A stretch of 64,000 nucleotides of DNA from assembly GCF_000711885.1 (NCBI RefSeq), contig NZ_JONK01000004.1:1-64000 (forward strand), given 5' to 3'. The notes under the pieces were generated by a model. That model was not told the origin of the DNA. It did not search any database and saw nothing but the letters and a program-made list of their open reading frames with translations. The position numbers and the translations under genes are program-made. The stretch comes from Chromobacterium haemolyticum DSM 19808. GTDB taxonomy: Bacteria; Pseudomonadota; Gammaproteobacteria; Burkholderiales; Chromobacteriaceae. The stretch's first letter is position 1. Every line of letters starts with the position of its first letter. Positions 55,272 to 64,000 of the stretch are shown here, in pieces.

Positions 55272-55619
55272 ATGAAAACCATCACCGTTCTGCTCACTGC
55301 CGCCGCCTTGTCCCTGCCGTTCGCCGCTCAGGCGGAATTCGCCGGCCCCGGCGTGCCGGCCGCGGTCACTACCGTAGCCGCCGCGCAGAAAGCCGCCGAC
55401 GACACTCCGGTTACCCTGGAAGGCAAGATCGTGCGCCAGATCGACCACAAGCGTTATGAATTTCGCGACGCCACCGGTTCGATGACGGTGAAGATCAGCC
55501 AGAAACGCCTGCCGGCGAAAAAGTTCGACCAGAACAGCAAGCTGCGCATCGTCGGCGAAGTGGACAAGGAACTGACTTCGACCAAGGTGGACGCCAAGCT
55601 GGTGGAAGTTTTGCCGTAA
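55272..55619 (+). CDS. YgiW/YdeI-type BOF (bacterial OB-fold) periplasmic protein
   Basis: The 115-residue protein has a signal peptide (MKTITVLLTAAALSLPFAAQA) and a BOF domain (VTLEGKIVRQIDHKRYEFRDATGSMTVKI in part; later LRIVGEVDKE). Relatives in E. coli and Salmonella are stress-tolerance proteins without known biochemistry. TAAGGAG precedes the start. A strong terminator follows. Confidence 0.9.
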   Translation: MKTITVLLTAAALSLPFAAQAEFAGPGVPAAVTTVAAAQKAADDTPVTLEGKIVRQIDHKRYEFRDATGSMTVKISQKRLPAKKFDQNSKLRIVGEVDKELTSTKVDAKLVEVLP

Positions 55620-55642
55620 GCCGCTTTCCCCTGGCCAATGCG

Positions 55643-55677
55643 ACGGGCCCGGCGCTGCATGAGCAGGCCGGGCCCGT
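55643..55677. terminator. Long bidirectional hairpin between convergent genes
   Basis: ACGGGCCCGGC (55643-55653) pairs with GCCGGGCCCGT (55667-55677), extended inward by CTGC/GCAG around ATGA, with one bulged G. It sits between the BOF gene and the Tpx-like gene. Confidence 0.75.
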
Positions 55678-55692
55678 GTTGTTATTGGGGGC

Positions 55693-56283
55693 TTACTGTG
55701 ACGGGCCTTCGTCCTTCAACTGCTCCTCGTGCTCCAATTCTTGTTGCGCCTCCAGCGCCTGTTCCTCGGCTTCGCGCAGCAAGTGGTTGATCCTTTCGAA
55801 GTCGAACAGATCCTGGGTGTTGCGCAGCCGCTCGGCGTAATGAATGATGTTGCTGCCGTCGGCCAGCAGCAGAGCGGGCGCGGTGTAGCCGCTAAGCGGA
55901 TATTCGCGGATCAACACCCCGTAATGTTTGTGGAAATCGCGGCCGCGTAGCGTGGACAGCAGGGTAACGTGGGGCAAGCCGTGCTCGCGCCGGGCGCGGG
56001 CCAGAGAGGACGGCGAATCCACCGTGATCACCACCAGGCTGATTTGCGGCCAGCGCTCCAGAAAGCGCCGCGTCTCCTGTAGCAGATATTGGCCGCCATG
56101 CTCGTATTCATCCAGCGAGAGCAAGGTCAGAATCAGCTTGGGTACGCCGCCCAAGCCTTCCAGCGACACGTCCTGCTTGCCGTCGCCCACCAGCATGAAG
56201 CTGGGTAGATAAGCGCCCACTTCAGGGAAGTCCCCCTCCACCGGCAACAACTCATCGCCGTATTGCAACATGAAGTCGCTCAT
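55693..56283 (-). CDS. Cysteine-free thiol-peroxidase-like (thioredoxin-fold) protein
   Basis: The 196-residue protein aligns in outline with Tpx/AhpC-TSA proteins: VGAYLPSFMLVG, then KLILTLLSLDEYEHGG, where Tpx has the SIDTxxC peroxidatic site, then ISLVVITVDSPSSLARAR and GLPHVTLLST. It contains no cysteine at all, so it cannot act as a thiol peroxidase. A glutamate-rich tail of about 35 residues is added at the C-terminus. It may be a regulator or a chaperone derived from the fold; nothing around it helps. Confidence 0.72.
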   Translation of the reverse strand: MSDFMLQYGDELLPVEGDFPEVGAYLPSFMLVGDGKQDVSLEGLGGVPKLILTLLSLDEYEHGGQYLLQETRRFLERWPQISLVVITVDSPSSLARARREHGLPHVTLLSTLRGRDFHKHYGVLIREYPLSGYTAPALLLADGSNIIHYAERLRNTQDLFDFERINHLLREAEEQALEAQQELEHEEQLKDEGPSQ

Positions 56284-56357
56284 TCTCGTCTCCCTATGCC
56301 CATTCTTCTATCGTGGACCACATGACGGCAAAATCAAGCCGCCGTTTTGCTATGAGC

Positions 56358-56384
56358 ATAAAAAAAGCCCGCGTGGACGCAGGC
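56358..56384 (-). terminator. Terminator after dctA
   Basis: On the minus strand AGCCTGCG pairs with CGCGGGCT (one G-T pair) and runs into seven T residues, 25 bases after the dctA stop. Confidence 0.82.
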
Positions 56385-56408
56385 TGTAAGGGCTGGGAAA
56401 ACAAAAGT

Positions 56409-57743
56409 TCAGGATTGGGCGGCTTTCGCGGTGGCCAGCTGAGCGGGCAGCGGCGCGGCGGCCGGCTCCTCCGGCAGAACCGGCTCACCCGCCAGCACGC
56501 GGCGCATGCGTTCTTCGTCCAGCGCCTTCTCCCAGCGCGCCACCACGATGGTGGCCACGCCGTTGCCTATCAAATTGGTGATCGCGCGGGCTTCAGACAT
56601 GAAGCGGTCGATGCCGATCAGCAGCGCCAGGCCGGACACCGGCAGCTTGCCGCCCAGCGTGGCCAGCGTGGCGGCCAGGGTGATGAAGCCGCCGCCGGTC
56701 ACCGCCGCCGCGCCCTTGGAGGTCAGCAGCAGCACGCCCAGCAGGCCCAGCTCCTCCGCCAGCGTCAGGTCCACATTGGTGGCCTGGGCGATGAAGATGG
56801 CGGCCATGGTCAGATAGATGGAGGTGCCGTCCAGATTGAAGGAGTAGCCGGTGGGAATCACCATGCCCACCACCGGTTTGGAGCAGCCCAGGTTCTCCAG
56901 CTTCTTCATGATGCCCGGCAGCGCGGATTCCGACGAGGATGTGCCCAGCACCAGCAGCAGTTCTTCCTTGATGTAGACCAGGAAGCGCCACAGGCTGAAG
57001 CCGTTGAGTTTGGCGATGGTGCCCAGCACAACGAAGACGAAGGCGAAACAGGTGAGGTAGACACAGAGCATCAGGAAGCCCAACTGCTTGAGCGAACCCA
57101 CGCCGTACTTGCCGATGGTGAAGGCCATCGCGCCGAAGGTGCCGATGGGGGCCAGCTTCATCAGCATATTGATCACGCCGAACAGAGCGTGGGAAAACTC
57201 GTCCAGGATGTGGACGATGGTCTTGCCGTTGTCGCCCATCTTGGTCAGCGCCAGGCCCAGCAGCACCGAGAAGGTCAGCACCTGCAGGATTTCGCCATTG
57301 GCGAACGCGCCCACCACCGTATCCGGGATGATGTGCATCAGGAAATCAATGCTGCTCATTTCCTTGGCGTTGGCCGCGTACTTGGCCACCGAGTGCGCGT
57401 CCAGCGTGCTGGGGTCCACATTGAGGCCGGCGCCGGGCTTGAGCACATTCACCACCACCAGGCCGATCACTAGCGCCAGTGTGGTGACGGCTTCAAAGTA
57501 GAACAGCGCTTTCACGCCCACGCGGCCCACTTCCTTCATATCGCCCATCTTGGCGATGCCCACCACCACGGTGGCGAAGATGATGGGGGCGATCATCATC
57601 TTGATCAGTTTGATGAAGGCGTCGCCCAGCGGCTTCATCTTCGCGCCCAGGTCGGGAACGAAGGCGCCGAGCATCACGCCGAGGAAAATGGCCAGCAGCA
57701 CCTGGAAATAGAGGCGCTGGTAAAGAGGGGTTTTGGTTCGCAT
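56409..57743 (-). CDS. dctA: C4-dicarboxylate:cation symporter DctA
   Basis: The 444-residue protein belongs to the DAACS (glutamate/dicarboxylate) family: [15 protein letters not shown] at the start, the hairpin [28 protein letters not shown] and [16 protein letters not shown]. It imports succinate, fumarate and malate with protons or sodium. ATG 57743 has an AGGGA site; the upstream open frame is not coding. No dctBD regulators are adjacent, so control is from elsewhere. Confidence 0.95.
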   Translation of the reverse strand: MRTKTPLYQRLYFQVLLAIFLGVMLGAFVPDLGAKMKPLGDAFIKLIKMMIAPIIFATVVVGIAKMGDMKEVGRVGVKALFYFEAVTTLALVIGLVVVNVLKPGAGLNVDPSTLDAHSVAKYAANAKEMSSIDFLMHIIPDTVVGAFANGEILQVLTFSVLLGLALTKMGDNGKTIVHILDEFSHALFGVINMLMKLAPIGTFGAMAFTIGKYGVGSLKQLGFLMLCVYLTCFAFVFVVLGTIAKLNGFSLWRFLVYIKEELLLVLGTSSSESALPGIMKKLENLGCSKPVVGMVIPTGYSFNLDGTSIYLTMAAIFIAQATNVDLTLAEELGLLGVLLLTSKGAAAVTGGGFITLAATLATLGGKLPVSGLALLIGIDRFMSEARAITNLIGNGVATIVVARWEKALDEERMRRVLAGEPVLPEEPAAAPLPAQLATAKAAQS

Positions 57744-58022
57744 CGCGGTCCCTGTAGCGTTGTCTGACTCCGGCGCGGGGAGGGCCGAAGTTGTTATGCA
57801 ATCAAAAGCGGGCTCTTGATGGCCCATGACTGCGGATGCTAGCAAGAGGAAGAGCGGCGACGAATTGCCGATATCCCTATGCGGGATATCCCCAACACGA
57901 ACCAAATCACGCCTGCGCGTTGGCATGGCCGCGTCGTTTTGGCGGAGGCAAGGCTCCATCCAAGCCGTCAGCTTCTATGCTTGGAAGACGCATCGTCAGA
58001 ATCCAGCGGGAGGCTTGTCGCC

Positions 58023-58748
58023 ATGAGGCACGCATTTGTCTACCTAGCCCTGTTGTTGGGCGCGCTCTCCGCCTGCGTCATGGCGGAATCGGCCTCGCCT
58101 CGCCTCCGCTTGCTGACCGAGGACTACCCGCCGTTCAACATCGCGCTGGAGGAGGGCAAGATCGGCGGCCTGTCCACCGACATCCTGCGCGAACTGTTCC
58201 AGCGCGCCGGCATTCCGTACAGCATGGAACTGCTGCCCTGGCTGCGCGCCTACGCCATCGCGCAGCAGGAGAGCAATAGCTGCGTTTACTCGACCTCGCG
58301 CACGGCGAGCCGGGAGGGGCAGTTCAAATGGGTGGGGCCGCTGGTCAGCAATTCCTGGAGCCTGTTCGCCGGCCCCCACAGCCCCACGGGGGTGGCCACG
58401 CTGGAGGACGCGCGCGGCTACACCATAGGCGGCTACAAAGGCTCGGGCATGTCGCAGTATCTGGCCGATCTGGGCTTCAAACTGGACCTGGCGAGAGCGG
58501 ACGATTTGAACGCCAGGAAGCTTGTGGCCGGCCATATCGATTTCTGGGCCAGCGGCGAGTTCAGCGGCGCTTATATCGCCGCCGCCAACCGTCTGCCCGT
58601 CCGCCTGCTGTTCAGCTTCAACACGGTGCAGATGTATCTGGCCTGCAACCTGGGGGTGGACGAGCGCATCGTGCAGAAACTCAACAAGACGCTGCTCAGT
58701 ATGCAGCGCGACGGCGTGGTCGACGCGCTGCGCAAGCATTATCGCTAG
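58023..58748 (+). CDS. Extracellular solute-binding protein, family 3-like
   Basis: The 241-residue protein has a signal peptide (MRHAFVYLALLLGALSACVMA) and the fold of amino-acid-type binding proteins: LRLLTEDYPPFNI at the mature N-terminus, GGLSTDILRELFQRAGI, and the YTIGGYKGSGMSQYLADLG domain crossover. In Chromobacterium and Pseudomonas many such proteins lack transporter partners, as here. The ligand is unknown. GGGAGG precedes the ATG. Confidence 0.88.
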   Translation: MRHAFVYLALLLGALSACVMAESASPRLRLLTEDYPPFNIALEEGKIGGLSTDILRELFQRAGIPYSMELLPWLRAYAIAQQESNSCVYSTSRTASREGQFKWVGPLVSNSWSLFAGPHSPTGVATLEDARGYTIGGYKGSGMSQYLADLGFKLDLARADDLNARKLVAGHIDFWASGEFSGAYIAAANRLPVRLLFSFNTVQMYLACNLGVDERIVQKLNKTLLSMQRDGVVDALRKHYR

Positions 58749-58772
58749 GCTGACCTAATATGGGCGCTAAGC

Positions 58773-59375
58773 TCAGTGGAATTGCTTGATATAGGACGCC
58801 ACGCCGCCCAATAGCATCTCAATCGAGATCGCGGTCAGCACCAGGCCCATCAACCGCTCCAGCGCGGTGATCGCCTGCTCGCCCAGCAGCTTTTGCAGCT
58901 TGCCGGAAAACAGGAATACCAGCAGCGTCACCAACATGCAGATGGTCAAGGCGCCCAGCCATTCCAGCATCCGCTCCGGCTCGCGGGTGGACATCAGCAG
59001 CACGGTGGCCATCGCCGAGGGGCCGGCGATCAACGGCACGGCGATCGGCACGATGAAGGGCTCGCCGTGCATCTTGTCGCCGCCGAACACGCTGCCCTCG
59101 CCGGGGAAGATCATCTTGATGGCGATCAGGAACAGAATCACGCCGCCGGCCACCCGCATCGAATCATCGGTCAGATGCATCAAGTCCAGAAAATTGCGGC
59201 CAAAGAACATGAAGGCGGACAGCACCAGGAAGGCGATCAGGCATTCGCGGTAGACCACGCGGCGGCGGCGTTCCGGCTTGACCTGCTTGAGCGCGGCGAT
59301 GAACAGTGGAATATTGCCCAGCGGATCGGTGATCAGGATCAGCAGGACGGTGGCGGACAGGAAAGAGGTTTGCAT
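58773..59375 (-). CDS. MarC-family integral membrane protein
   Basis: The 200-residue protein has six membrane helices and MarC/UPF0056 hallmarks: LLILITDPLGNIPLFIAALK, PIAVPLIAGPSAMATVLL and the C-terminal LTAISIEMLLGGV. The family's function is not known, and early links to antibiotic resistance are not supported. It is convergent with the binding-protein gene. Confidence 0.92.
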   Translation of the reverse strand: MQTSFLSATVLLILITDPLGNIPLFIAALKQVKPERRRRVVYRECLIAFLVLSAFMFFGRNFLDLMHLTDDSMRVAGGVILFLIAIKMIFPGEGSVFGGDKMHGEPFIVPIAVPLIAGPSAMATVLLMSTREPERMLEWLGALTICMLVTLLVFLFSGKLQKLLGEQAITALERLMGLVLTAISIEMLLGGVASYIKQFH

Positions 59376-59570
59376 GGTGTGTGCTTGCAGCGTTGAGTGG
59401 TATCAATGGCGCGCAGGCCCTGTGCGTAAGGCTCTGGATTTTTAAGCGCGCGTCCGGGCGGGATTATCTCATGGCGATGCCGAATGGGTTAGTCCGGATT
59501 GCGACGGTTTTATTCGTTTGGCCTGCCGGCTCGTCTGCCCGCCTGGCGCGGCTGGCGGGCGTTGGCGGGC

Positions 59571-59883
59571 TCAGCTCAGTTCCTGCAACGCTTCATAAGC
59601 CTGTTGCAAGCGCCGGGCAAAGGATTCGAGCAGACAATATACCTGCTCGCGCTCCAGATGCCCGATCTCGGACTGGTTCAGCAGCGTTAGCAACTCGGCC
59701 AGCGCTGCGGATTGGGCCTAGCTTCAGCGAGGCGGCGTGATAGATGTCGTGGATGGATTGGCTGCAATGCGTCAGCCGTTTTAGCTCGGGTTCGAGGATG
59801 CGCAGTGCGTCTTGTGGCAGGCTCTGCGCGTGCGGCTGCTGGATCAGGCGGTCTAGTTCAATGAGGCTGGGGAAGGGATTCAT
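59571..59883 (-). pseudogene. Small hypothetical gene broken by a +1 frameshift
   Basis: ATG 59883 has a strong GGAGG site and opens MNPFPSLIELDRLIQQPHAQ. The good coding frame runs to ...HAASLKL (residue 55). One extra base near 59718 then shifts it. The next frame continues as a Leu/Glu/Gln-rich helical sequence (AQSAALAELLTLLNQSEIGH and onward) and ends ALQELS-stop at 59571. The 313-bp span is 103 codons plus stop plus one base. Without the shift the product is a small helical protein, perhaps related to DUF1484. It may be a real mutation or a sequencing error. Confidence 0.65.
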
Positions 59884-60040
59884 GGCCGGGCCTCCAGAAC
59901 CGAGGCGCGGGCCGGGGCGGCTCGGGGGATCGCTGAAAGTTTAAACGAATCGGCGGAGGCGGCGATTGAGGAGCGGGTTGAGGCCATGAGCCTCAAAACG
60001 GCCTGAAGATCGCACCTTATATTCTGGAGCAATACATCAT

Positions 60041-60069
60041 AAAAACGGCGAGCCATGGCTCGCCGTTTT
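60041..60069. terminator. Terminator after the THUMP methyltransferase gene
   Basis: AAAACGGCGAGCC (60042-60054) pairs with GGCTCGCCGTTTT (60057-60069). On the minus strand it is followed by T residues, 18 bases after the stop. Confidence 0.85.
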
Positions 60070-60086
60070 GCTGTCCGCGCGCTGTG

Positions 60087-62792
60087 TTACTCCGCGGTGT
60101 GATCGTCCTGCTCGATGGTTTCGGCCTGCTCGCCCGGTTTTTCCTTGCGGGCGCTGCCTTCCACCATATTGATGACGAACAGCCGGCATTGTAGCGAGCC
60201 GTTGTACAGCGGGGTGCGGCGCTTGGGCGACAGGTGGATCAGCTTGGCCAGACGCAGGTCGCCGCTGAACAGGTTGGCGTGCCAGCCGGCGAAGTGTGCC
60301 TTCAGCCAGTCGCCCAGTTGCGGGTACCATTCAGCCAGCTGGTCCAGTTCGTCCATGCGCACGCCGTAGGGCGGGTTGGCCACCAGGATGCCGTTTTCGC
60401 CGTTGGGGCGGGTGTCCAGCACATCCATCGCTTTCAGTTCCACCAGGCCGGAGAGGCCGGCGCGCTCCAGGTTGTCCTTGGCGACGTTGATGATGGCCTG
60501 ATCGCGGTCGGAGCCGTTGATCGTCAGCTTGGTCAGCGGCTTTTCGGCGTGCTGGGCGTCCAGCAGCAGTTTTTCCCAACTGGCGGAATCGAAGCCGCGC
60601 AGTTTCTGGAAGGCGAATTTGCGTTGGCGGCCCGGCGCGCGGTTCAGCGCGATGTCGGCGGCTTCCACCAGGAAGGTGCCGCTGCCGCACATCGGGTCCA
60701 GCAGCGGCTGGCTGCCGTTGTAGCCGGTCAGCATCAGGATGCCGGCGGCCAGGTTTTCACGCAGCGGCGCGTCGCCGGTTTCCTGGCGCCAGCCGCGCTT
60801 GAACAGCGGCTCGCCGCTGGTGTCCAGGTAGATGGTGGCGCTGTCTTCAGTCAGGAAAACATGGATGCGCACGTCCGGGTGACGGGTGTCGACATTGGGC
60901 CGGCCCAGCTGCGCCTGGCGGAAGCGGTCGCAGATCGCGTCTTTCACTTTCAGCGAGATGAAATCCAGGCTCTTGAAGTGGCAGCGGATGGCGTCGGTCT
61001 TCAGCTTGATGCTGTTGGACACGTCGAACCAGCGCGGCCAGTCCACGTTCATCGCCAGGCGGTAGATGTCCTGCTCGTTGCGGTAGCCGCCTTGGGCCAG
61101 TTGCAGCAGCACGCGGCTGGCGGTGCGGCTGTGCAGGTTGGCCGCCATCAGCAGATCGCGGTCGCCGGCGAAGGCCACGCCGCCGTCGGCGGTGGCGATG
61201 TCGCGCGCGCCCAGGCCGCGCAGTTCGTCGGCCAGGATGGCTTCCAGGCCCCGCGGGCAGGGGGCGAACAGGGACAGCACGCTGTCGCGCACCTGGGTCA
61301 GGCTGGGCGCTTGGCGTTCGGAAGGCGCATGGCGCGGCGCTTCGGCGTAGCGGTGTTCGCCGCGGGTTTCCACGCGGTGTTGGTCGCCCAGCGGCTTCAG
61401 GCGGCCGGCGCCGGGGTTACCGAACTGTTGGCGAGTTTCGCCTTCGCGACGCTCGTGGCGCGGGCGTTCTTCTTGCTGCCAGCTTTGGCGCGGGGCGCGT
61501 TCGGCGTCGTCGCGGCGGTCGTCGTTATCGCGATAGGACGGTTTGCTGAACAGCTTGCGCGTGCCGCCTTCGCTGCGTTCGGCCGGCTCGCTTTGCCGCC
61601 GGTCCTGACGCGGCGCTTGTTCGCTGTCGTCGCGGCGGAAGCGGTTGTCGCGTTCGGCGGATTTGCCGAACAGCTTGCGCGGGCCGTCCTCGCCGCGTTC
61701 AGCAGGCTCGTTTTGCTGCCACGGCTTGCGGGGCGCTTGTTCGGCGTCGTCGCGGCGGAAACGGTTGTCGCGGTCGCCGTGTTGGCGCTCTTGCCATGGC
61801 TTGCGCGGGGCGTCGTCGCGGCGGTCGCTATGCTGGCGCTCTTGCCACGGTTTGCGCGGGGCATCGTCGCGGCTCTCGCCGTGTTGACGTTCCTGCCATG
61901 GCTTGCGTGGTGTTTGCTCGGCGTCGTCACGGCGGAAGTGGTTGTCGTGCTTGGCAGATTTGCCGAACAGCTTGCGCGGACCATCTTCGCGCTGCTCGCT
62001 GTGCTGGCGTTCCTGCCAAGGCTTGCGCGGCGCCTGTTCGGCGTCGTCCCGGCGGAAGCGCTGCTCACGGTCTGCGGACGGATTGAACGGCTTGCGCGGC
62101 TGATCCACATGGCGTTCGCCGTCGCGCTGTTGCCAGCGGGGCTTGCCTTGCGGCGCGCCTTGTTCGCCGTCCCGTTCCAGGTGCAGCGGTTTGCGGCCGG
62201 ACGGGCCGCGGTCGCGGCTGTAAGGCTTGCGTTCTTGTTCCACGTCCGCCGTGGCGTTCAGCGGTTTGCGGCCGGATGGGCCTCGGTCGCGGCTGTAATC
62301 GCGCGGCTCGCGGTCTTCGCGGTGATGGAAGGGCTTCTTGGGGCCGCTGCCTTGCGGGCGTTCTTCGCCGTCACGGGCGAAGCTGCGCGGTTGCCAGTTG
62401 TTGCCGCGCTCTTTATTGAAGCGGTCCTGCTTGAAATTATCTTGGCCTTCGTTGCGTTCAAAGCGCTGCTGGCCTTGCGGGCGGCGTTCGTTGCCATACG
62501 GCTTGTCGCGCCCGGCTTGTTGGTCGCGTCCTTGGTAGGGGCCGCGCTTGCCGCCGTCTCGCGGGGTTTGTCCCTGTCCTGCGCCGCGGTCCTGCCAGTT
62601 TGGCTTGGCATTGCCTGGGCGCGGGCCGGAATAGGGCGCGCGCGGCGAGGCGTCCGCCGAAGGCGCTTTCTTCTGGATCACGGGGCTTTTGCCGGCCGGG
62701 CTGTCTCCGCCTGCCGGCGAACTGGCCTCATTGTCGCGGCTATTGAAATCGCGGCGCATATTGGCACGCTGGCGGGAACGGAAACTGGACAT
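60087..62792 (-). CDS. THUMP-domain RNA methyltransferase with a 500-residue disordered N-terminal extension
   Basis: The 901-residue protein has two parts. Residues 1-500 (61293-62792) are low-complexity, made of Arg, Asp, Glu, Gln, Pro, Gly and Lys, with tandem units such as RRDDAEQAPRKPWQ, RKPWQERQH and SRDRGPSGRKPL. Residues 501-901 form a compact enzyme: THUMP domain, then LLDPMCGSGTFLVEA (SAM motif I, about 697-711) and VANPPYG (about 804-810). This matches the UPF0020/RlmL-N type that makes m2G2445 in 23S rRNA; stand-alone relatives of about 380-400 residues are common. ATG 62792 has AAGGAAG. The extension is probably unstructured and RNA-binding. Confidence 0.88.
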   Translation of the reverse strand: MSSFRSRQRANMRRDFNSRDNEASSPAGGDSPAGKSPVIQKKAPSADASPRAPYSGPRPGNAKPNWQDRGAGQGQTPRDGGKRGPYQGRDQQAGRDKPYGNERRPQGQQRFERNEGQDNFKQDRFNKERGNNWQPRSFARDGEERPQGSGPKKPFHHREDREPRDYSRDRGPSGRKPLNATADVEQERKPYSRDRGPSGRKPLHLERDGEQGAPQGKPRWQQRDGERHVDQPRKPFNPSADREQRFRRDDAEQAPRKPWQERQHSEQREDGPRKLFGKSAKHDNHFRRDDAEQTPRKPWQERQHGESRDDAPRKPWQERQHSDRRDDAPRKPWQERQHGDRDNRFRRDDAEQAPRKPWQQNEPAERGEDGPRKLFGKSAERDNRFRRDDSEQAPRQDRRQSEPAERSEGGTRKLFSKPSYRDNDDRRDDAERAPRQSWQQEERPRHERREGETRQQFGNPGAGRLKPLGDQHRVETRGEHRYAEAPRHAPSERQAPSLTQVRDSVLSLFAPCPRGLEAILADELRGLGARDIATADGGVAFAGDRDLLMAANLHSRTASRVLLQLAQGGYRNEQDIYRLAMNVDWPRWFDVSNSIKLKTDAIRCHFKSLDFISLKVKDAICDRFRQAQLGRPNVDTRHPDVRIHVFLTEDSATIYLDTSGEPLFKRGWRQETGDAPLRENLAAGILMLTGYNGSQPLLDPMCGSGTFLVEAADIALNRAPGRQRKFAFQKLRGFDSASWEKLLLDAQHAEKPLTKLTINGSDRDQAIINVAKDNLERAGLSGLVELKAMDVLDTRPNGENGILVANPPYGVRMDELDQLAEWYPQLGDWLKAHFAGWHANLFSGDLRLAKLIHLSPKRRTPLYNGSLQCRLFVINMVEGSARKEKPGEQAETIEQDDHTAE

Positions 62793-62912
62793 GGAACTTC
62801 CTTGAGTAAGCAGACTTTTAAGCAATTCTTTGATTTTAACTTATTTGTCCGGAGGCTGCTTGGTGACTGCAAGGGTTTCCGCTACCATATCCGGTTCGAT
62901 TCAAGATGATAA

Positions 62913-63959
62913 ATGATGTTGCACAGCTCATTCGCCGCGCGGCTGACCGCCTGGCAAAAAATGCATGGACGCCATGATTTGCCATGGCAAGTCAGCGACC
63001 CGTACCGGATTTGGCTGTCCGAGATCATGCTGCAGCAGACCCAGGTCAAAAGCGTGCTGGAATATTACCCGCGCTTTCTCGCCCGCTTTCCGGACGTGGC
63101 GGCTTTGGCCGCCGCGCCGCAGGAGGATGTGCTGACACTGTGGAGCGGCCTGGGTTATTACAGCCGGGCGCGCAATCTGCACAAGGCGGCGCAGATGGTG
63201 ATGGCCGAATTTGGCGGCAGCTTCCCGGCCGAGCGCCAGCAACTGGAGCGTCTGCCCGGCGTGGGGCGTTCCACCGCGGCGGCGATTGCTTCTTTTGCTT
63301 TTGGCCGGCGGGAAACCATTCTGGACGGCAACGTCAAGCGCGTGCTGACCCGCTGTTTCGGCGTTGCCGGTTTCCCCGGCGAGAAGGCGGTGGAGCAGCG
63401 TTTGTGGTGCTTGGCCGAAACATTGTTGCCGCAGGATGAGGCGCTGATGAGCGCCTACACTCAAGGTTTGATGGACTTGGGCGCCACGGTGTGCAGCCGC
63501 GGCAAGCCGGCTTGTACCGTCTGTCCGATGGTGGACGGCTGCGTGGCGGCGCGCGAGGGGCGCACCGGAGAGCTGCCGACGCCGCGGCCCAAAAAGGCCG
63601 TGCCCACGCGCCATACGGTGATGCTGCTGGCCACGCACCAGGACAAGGTGTGGCTGCAGCGGCGGCCGCCTTCCGGCATTTGGGGCGGACTGTTGTCGTT
63701 GCCGGAGTTCGAGACCTCGACGCAGGCCGAGGACTGGCTGCAGCGCGCGGGGCAGGGCGACGCTTTGCCGGCCTGGCCGGAGTTGGAACATGTATTCACG
63801 CATTATCGTTTGATCATTACGCCGTTGCCGGCGCGCCTGGATGGCTTGAACGGCGGCGCGGTGATGGAAGACAACGGCCAGTGGCTGCCGTTGGCGGAAG
63901 CGCCGGACGCCGGTGTGCCCGCGCCGGTGCGCCGGTTGTTGTTGCGCTTGGCCGAGTAG
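62913..63959 (+). CDS. mutY: Adenine DNA glycosylase MutY
   Basis: The 348-residue protein has the catalytic Glu37 (LSEIMLQQTQ) and Asp138 (ILDGNVKRV), the helix-hairpin-helix LPGVGRSTAAAI and the iron-sulfur ligands C-x6-C-x2-C-x5-C in CSRGKPACTVCPMVDGC. A NUDIX-like C-terminal domain recognises 8-oxoG. It removes adenine mispaired with 8-oxoG. It is divergent from the methyltransferase gene, with 120 bp between. ATG codons at 62913 and 62916 are both possible. The last 41 bases of the window, after its stop, show nothing. Confidence 0.96.
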   Translation: MMLHSSFAARLTAWQKMHGRHDLPWQVSDPYRIWLSEIMLQQTQVKSVLEYYPRFLARFPDVAALAAAPQEDVLTLWSGLGYYSRARNLHKAAQMVMAEFGGSFPAERQQLERLPGVGRSTAAAIASFAFGRRETILDGNVKRVLTRCFGVAGFPGEKAVEQRLWCLAETLLPQDEALMSAYTQGLMDLGATVCSRGKPACTVCPMVDGCVAAREGRTGELPTPRPKKAVPTRHTVMLLATHQDKVWLQRRPPSGIWGGLLSLPEFETSTQAEDWLQRAGQGDALPAWPELEHVFTHYRLIITPLPARLDGLNGGAVMEDNGQWLPLAEAPDAGVPAPVRRLLLRLAE

Positions 63960-64000
63960 CCGGGCGCTGTCGAAACACGATTTGATTGAGTTACTGGGTT

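Noticed and set aside
60234-62909. An 891-residue open frame antisense to the THUMP methyltransferase
   Set aside because: It is the mirror of the repeat-rich extension; high G+C removes stops on the other strand. The sense frame has family motifs and a ribosome site.

Overview
The window is high-G+C DNA from a betaproteobacterium, most likely a Chromobacterium-type member of the Neisseriales. Three things point there. The conserved blocks are betaproteobacterial (aroQ-accB-accC-prmA-DUF3426; mltG-tmk-holB-pilZ-tatD; queA-DUF971-ubiE-ubiJ-ubiB). A 584-residue type II cholesterol oxidase lies at the left end, a length I recall for an enzyme described from Chromobacterium. Coding is dense with strong G/C third-position bias. 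No rRNA, tRNA, CRISPR array or complete insertion sequence was recognised.

Layout. 1-4 kb: the 5' part of an NRPS gene (-) running off the left edge, divergent from a secreted cholesterol oxidase. 4.3-7.1 kb: umuC-like polymerase and an exonuclease/GIY-YIG fusion. 7.1-11.6 kb (-): queA, DUF971, ubiE, ubiJ, ubiB. 11.9-16.3 kb (+): aroQ, accB, accC, prmA, zinc-ribbon protein. 16.5-19.8 kb (-): queF, CPBP membrane protein, murJ. 19.9-21.3 kb (+): rpsT, pldA. 21.4-24.3 kb (-): fabI, a phosphate acyltransferase and ackA as one operon. 24.5-30.8 kb (+): FmdB zinc ribbon, DUF502 protein, aspS, 2-Cys peroxiredoxin, two overlapping GGDEF genes. 31-35.5 kb: tesA divergent from ybbA-ybbP, then a hypothetical. 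35.7-42.9 kb (-): GntR-MFS pair, orphan FliD-like protein, psiF, modA-modB, two tandem paralogous secreted proteins. 43-48.1 kb (+): mltG-tmk-holB-pilZ-tatD, Cys-rich protein, PhnP-like hydrolase. 48.2-52 kb (-): creA, chorismate-mutase-like, trpS, small hypothetical, ppsR. 52.3-55.6 kb (+): ppsA, hypothetical, BOF protein. 55.7-64 kb: Cys-less Tpx-like protein, dctA, solute-binding protein, marC, a frameshifted small gene, a THUMP RNA methyltransferase with a 500-residue disordered extension, and mutY.

The most unusual signal is non-coding. Eight copies of a 124-143 bp imperfect palindrome (termini GAACCTGTTC / GAACAGGTTC) are scattered through the window. Most sit between 3-bp TNA direct repeats, as expected of a MITE-type element. 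A second, shorter palindromic element with the same TTA duplication abuts one copy. Six of the eight insertions abut a gene end so that the flanking TNA supplies or overlaps the stop codon, and a solo 10-bp terminus does the same at modB. Other points worth following are the disordered extension on the methyltransferase, the cysteine-free peroxidase-like protein, the orphan FliD-like protein, a perfect 16-bp hairpin before accC, and modAB without modC.
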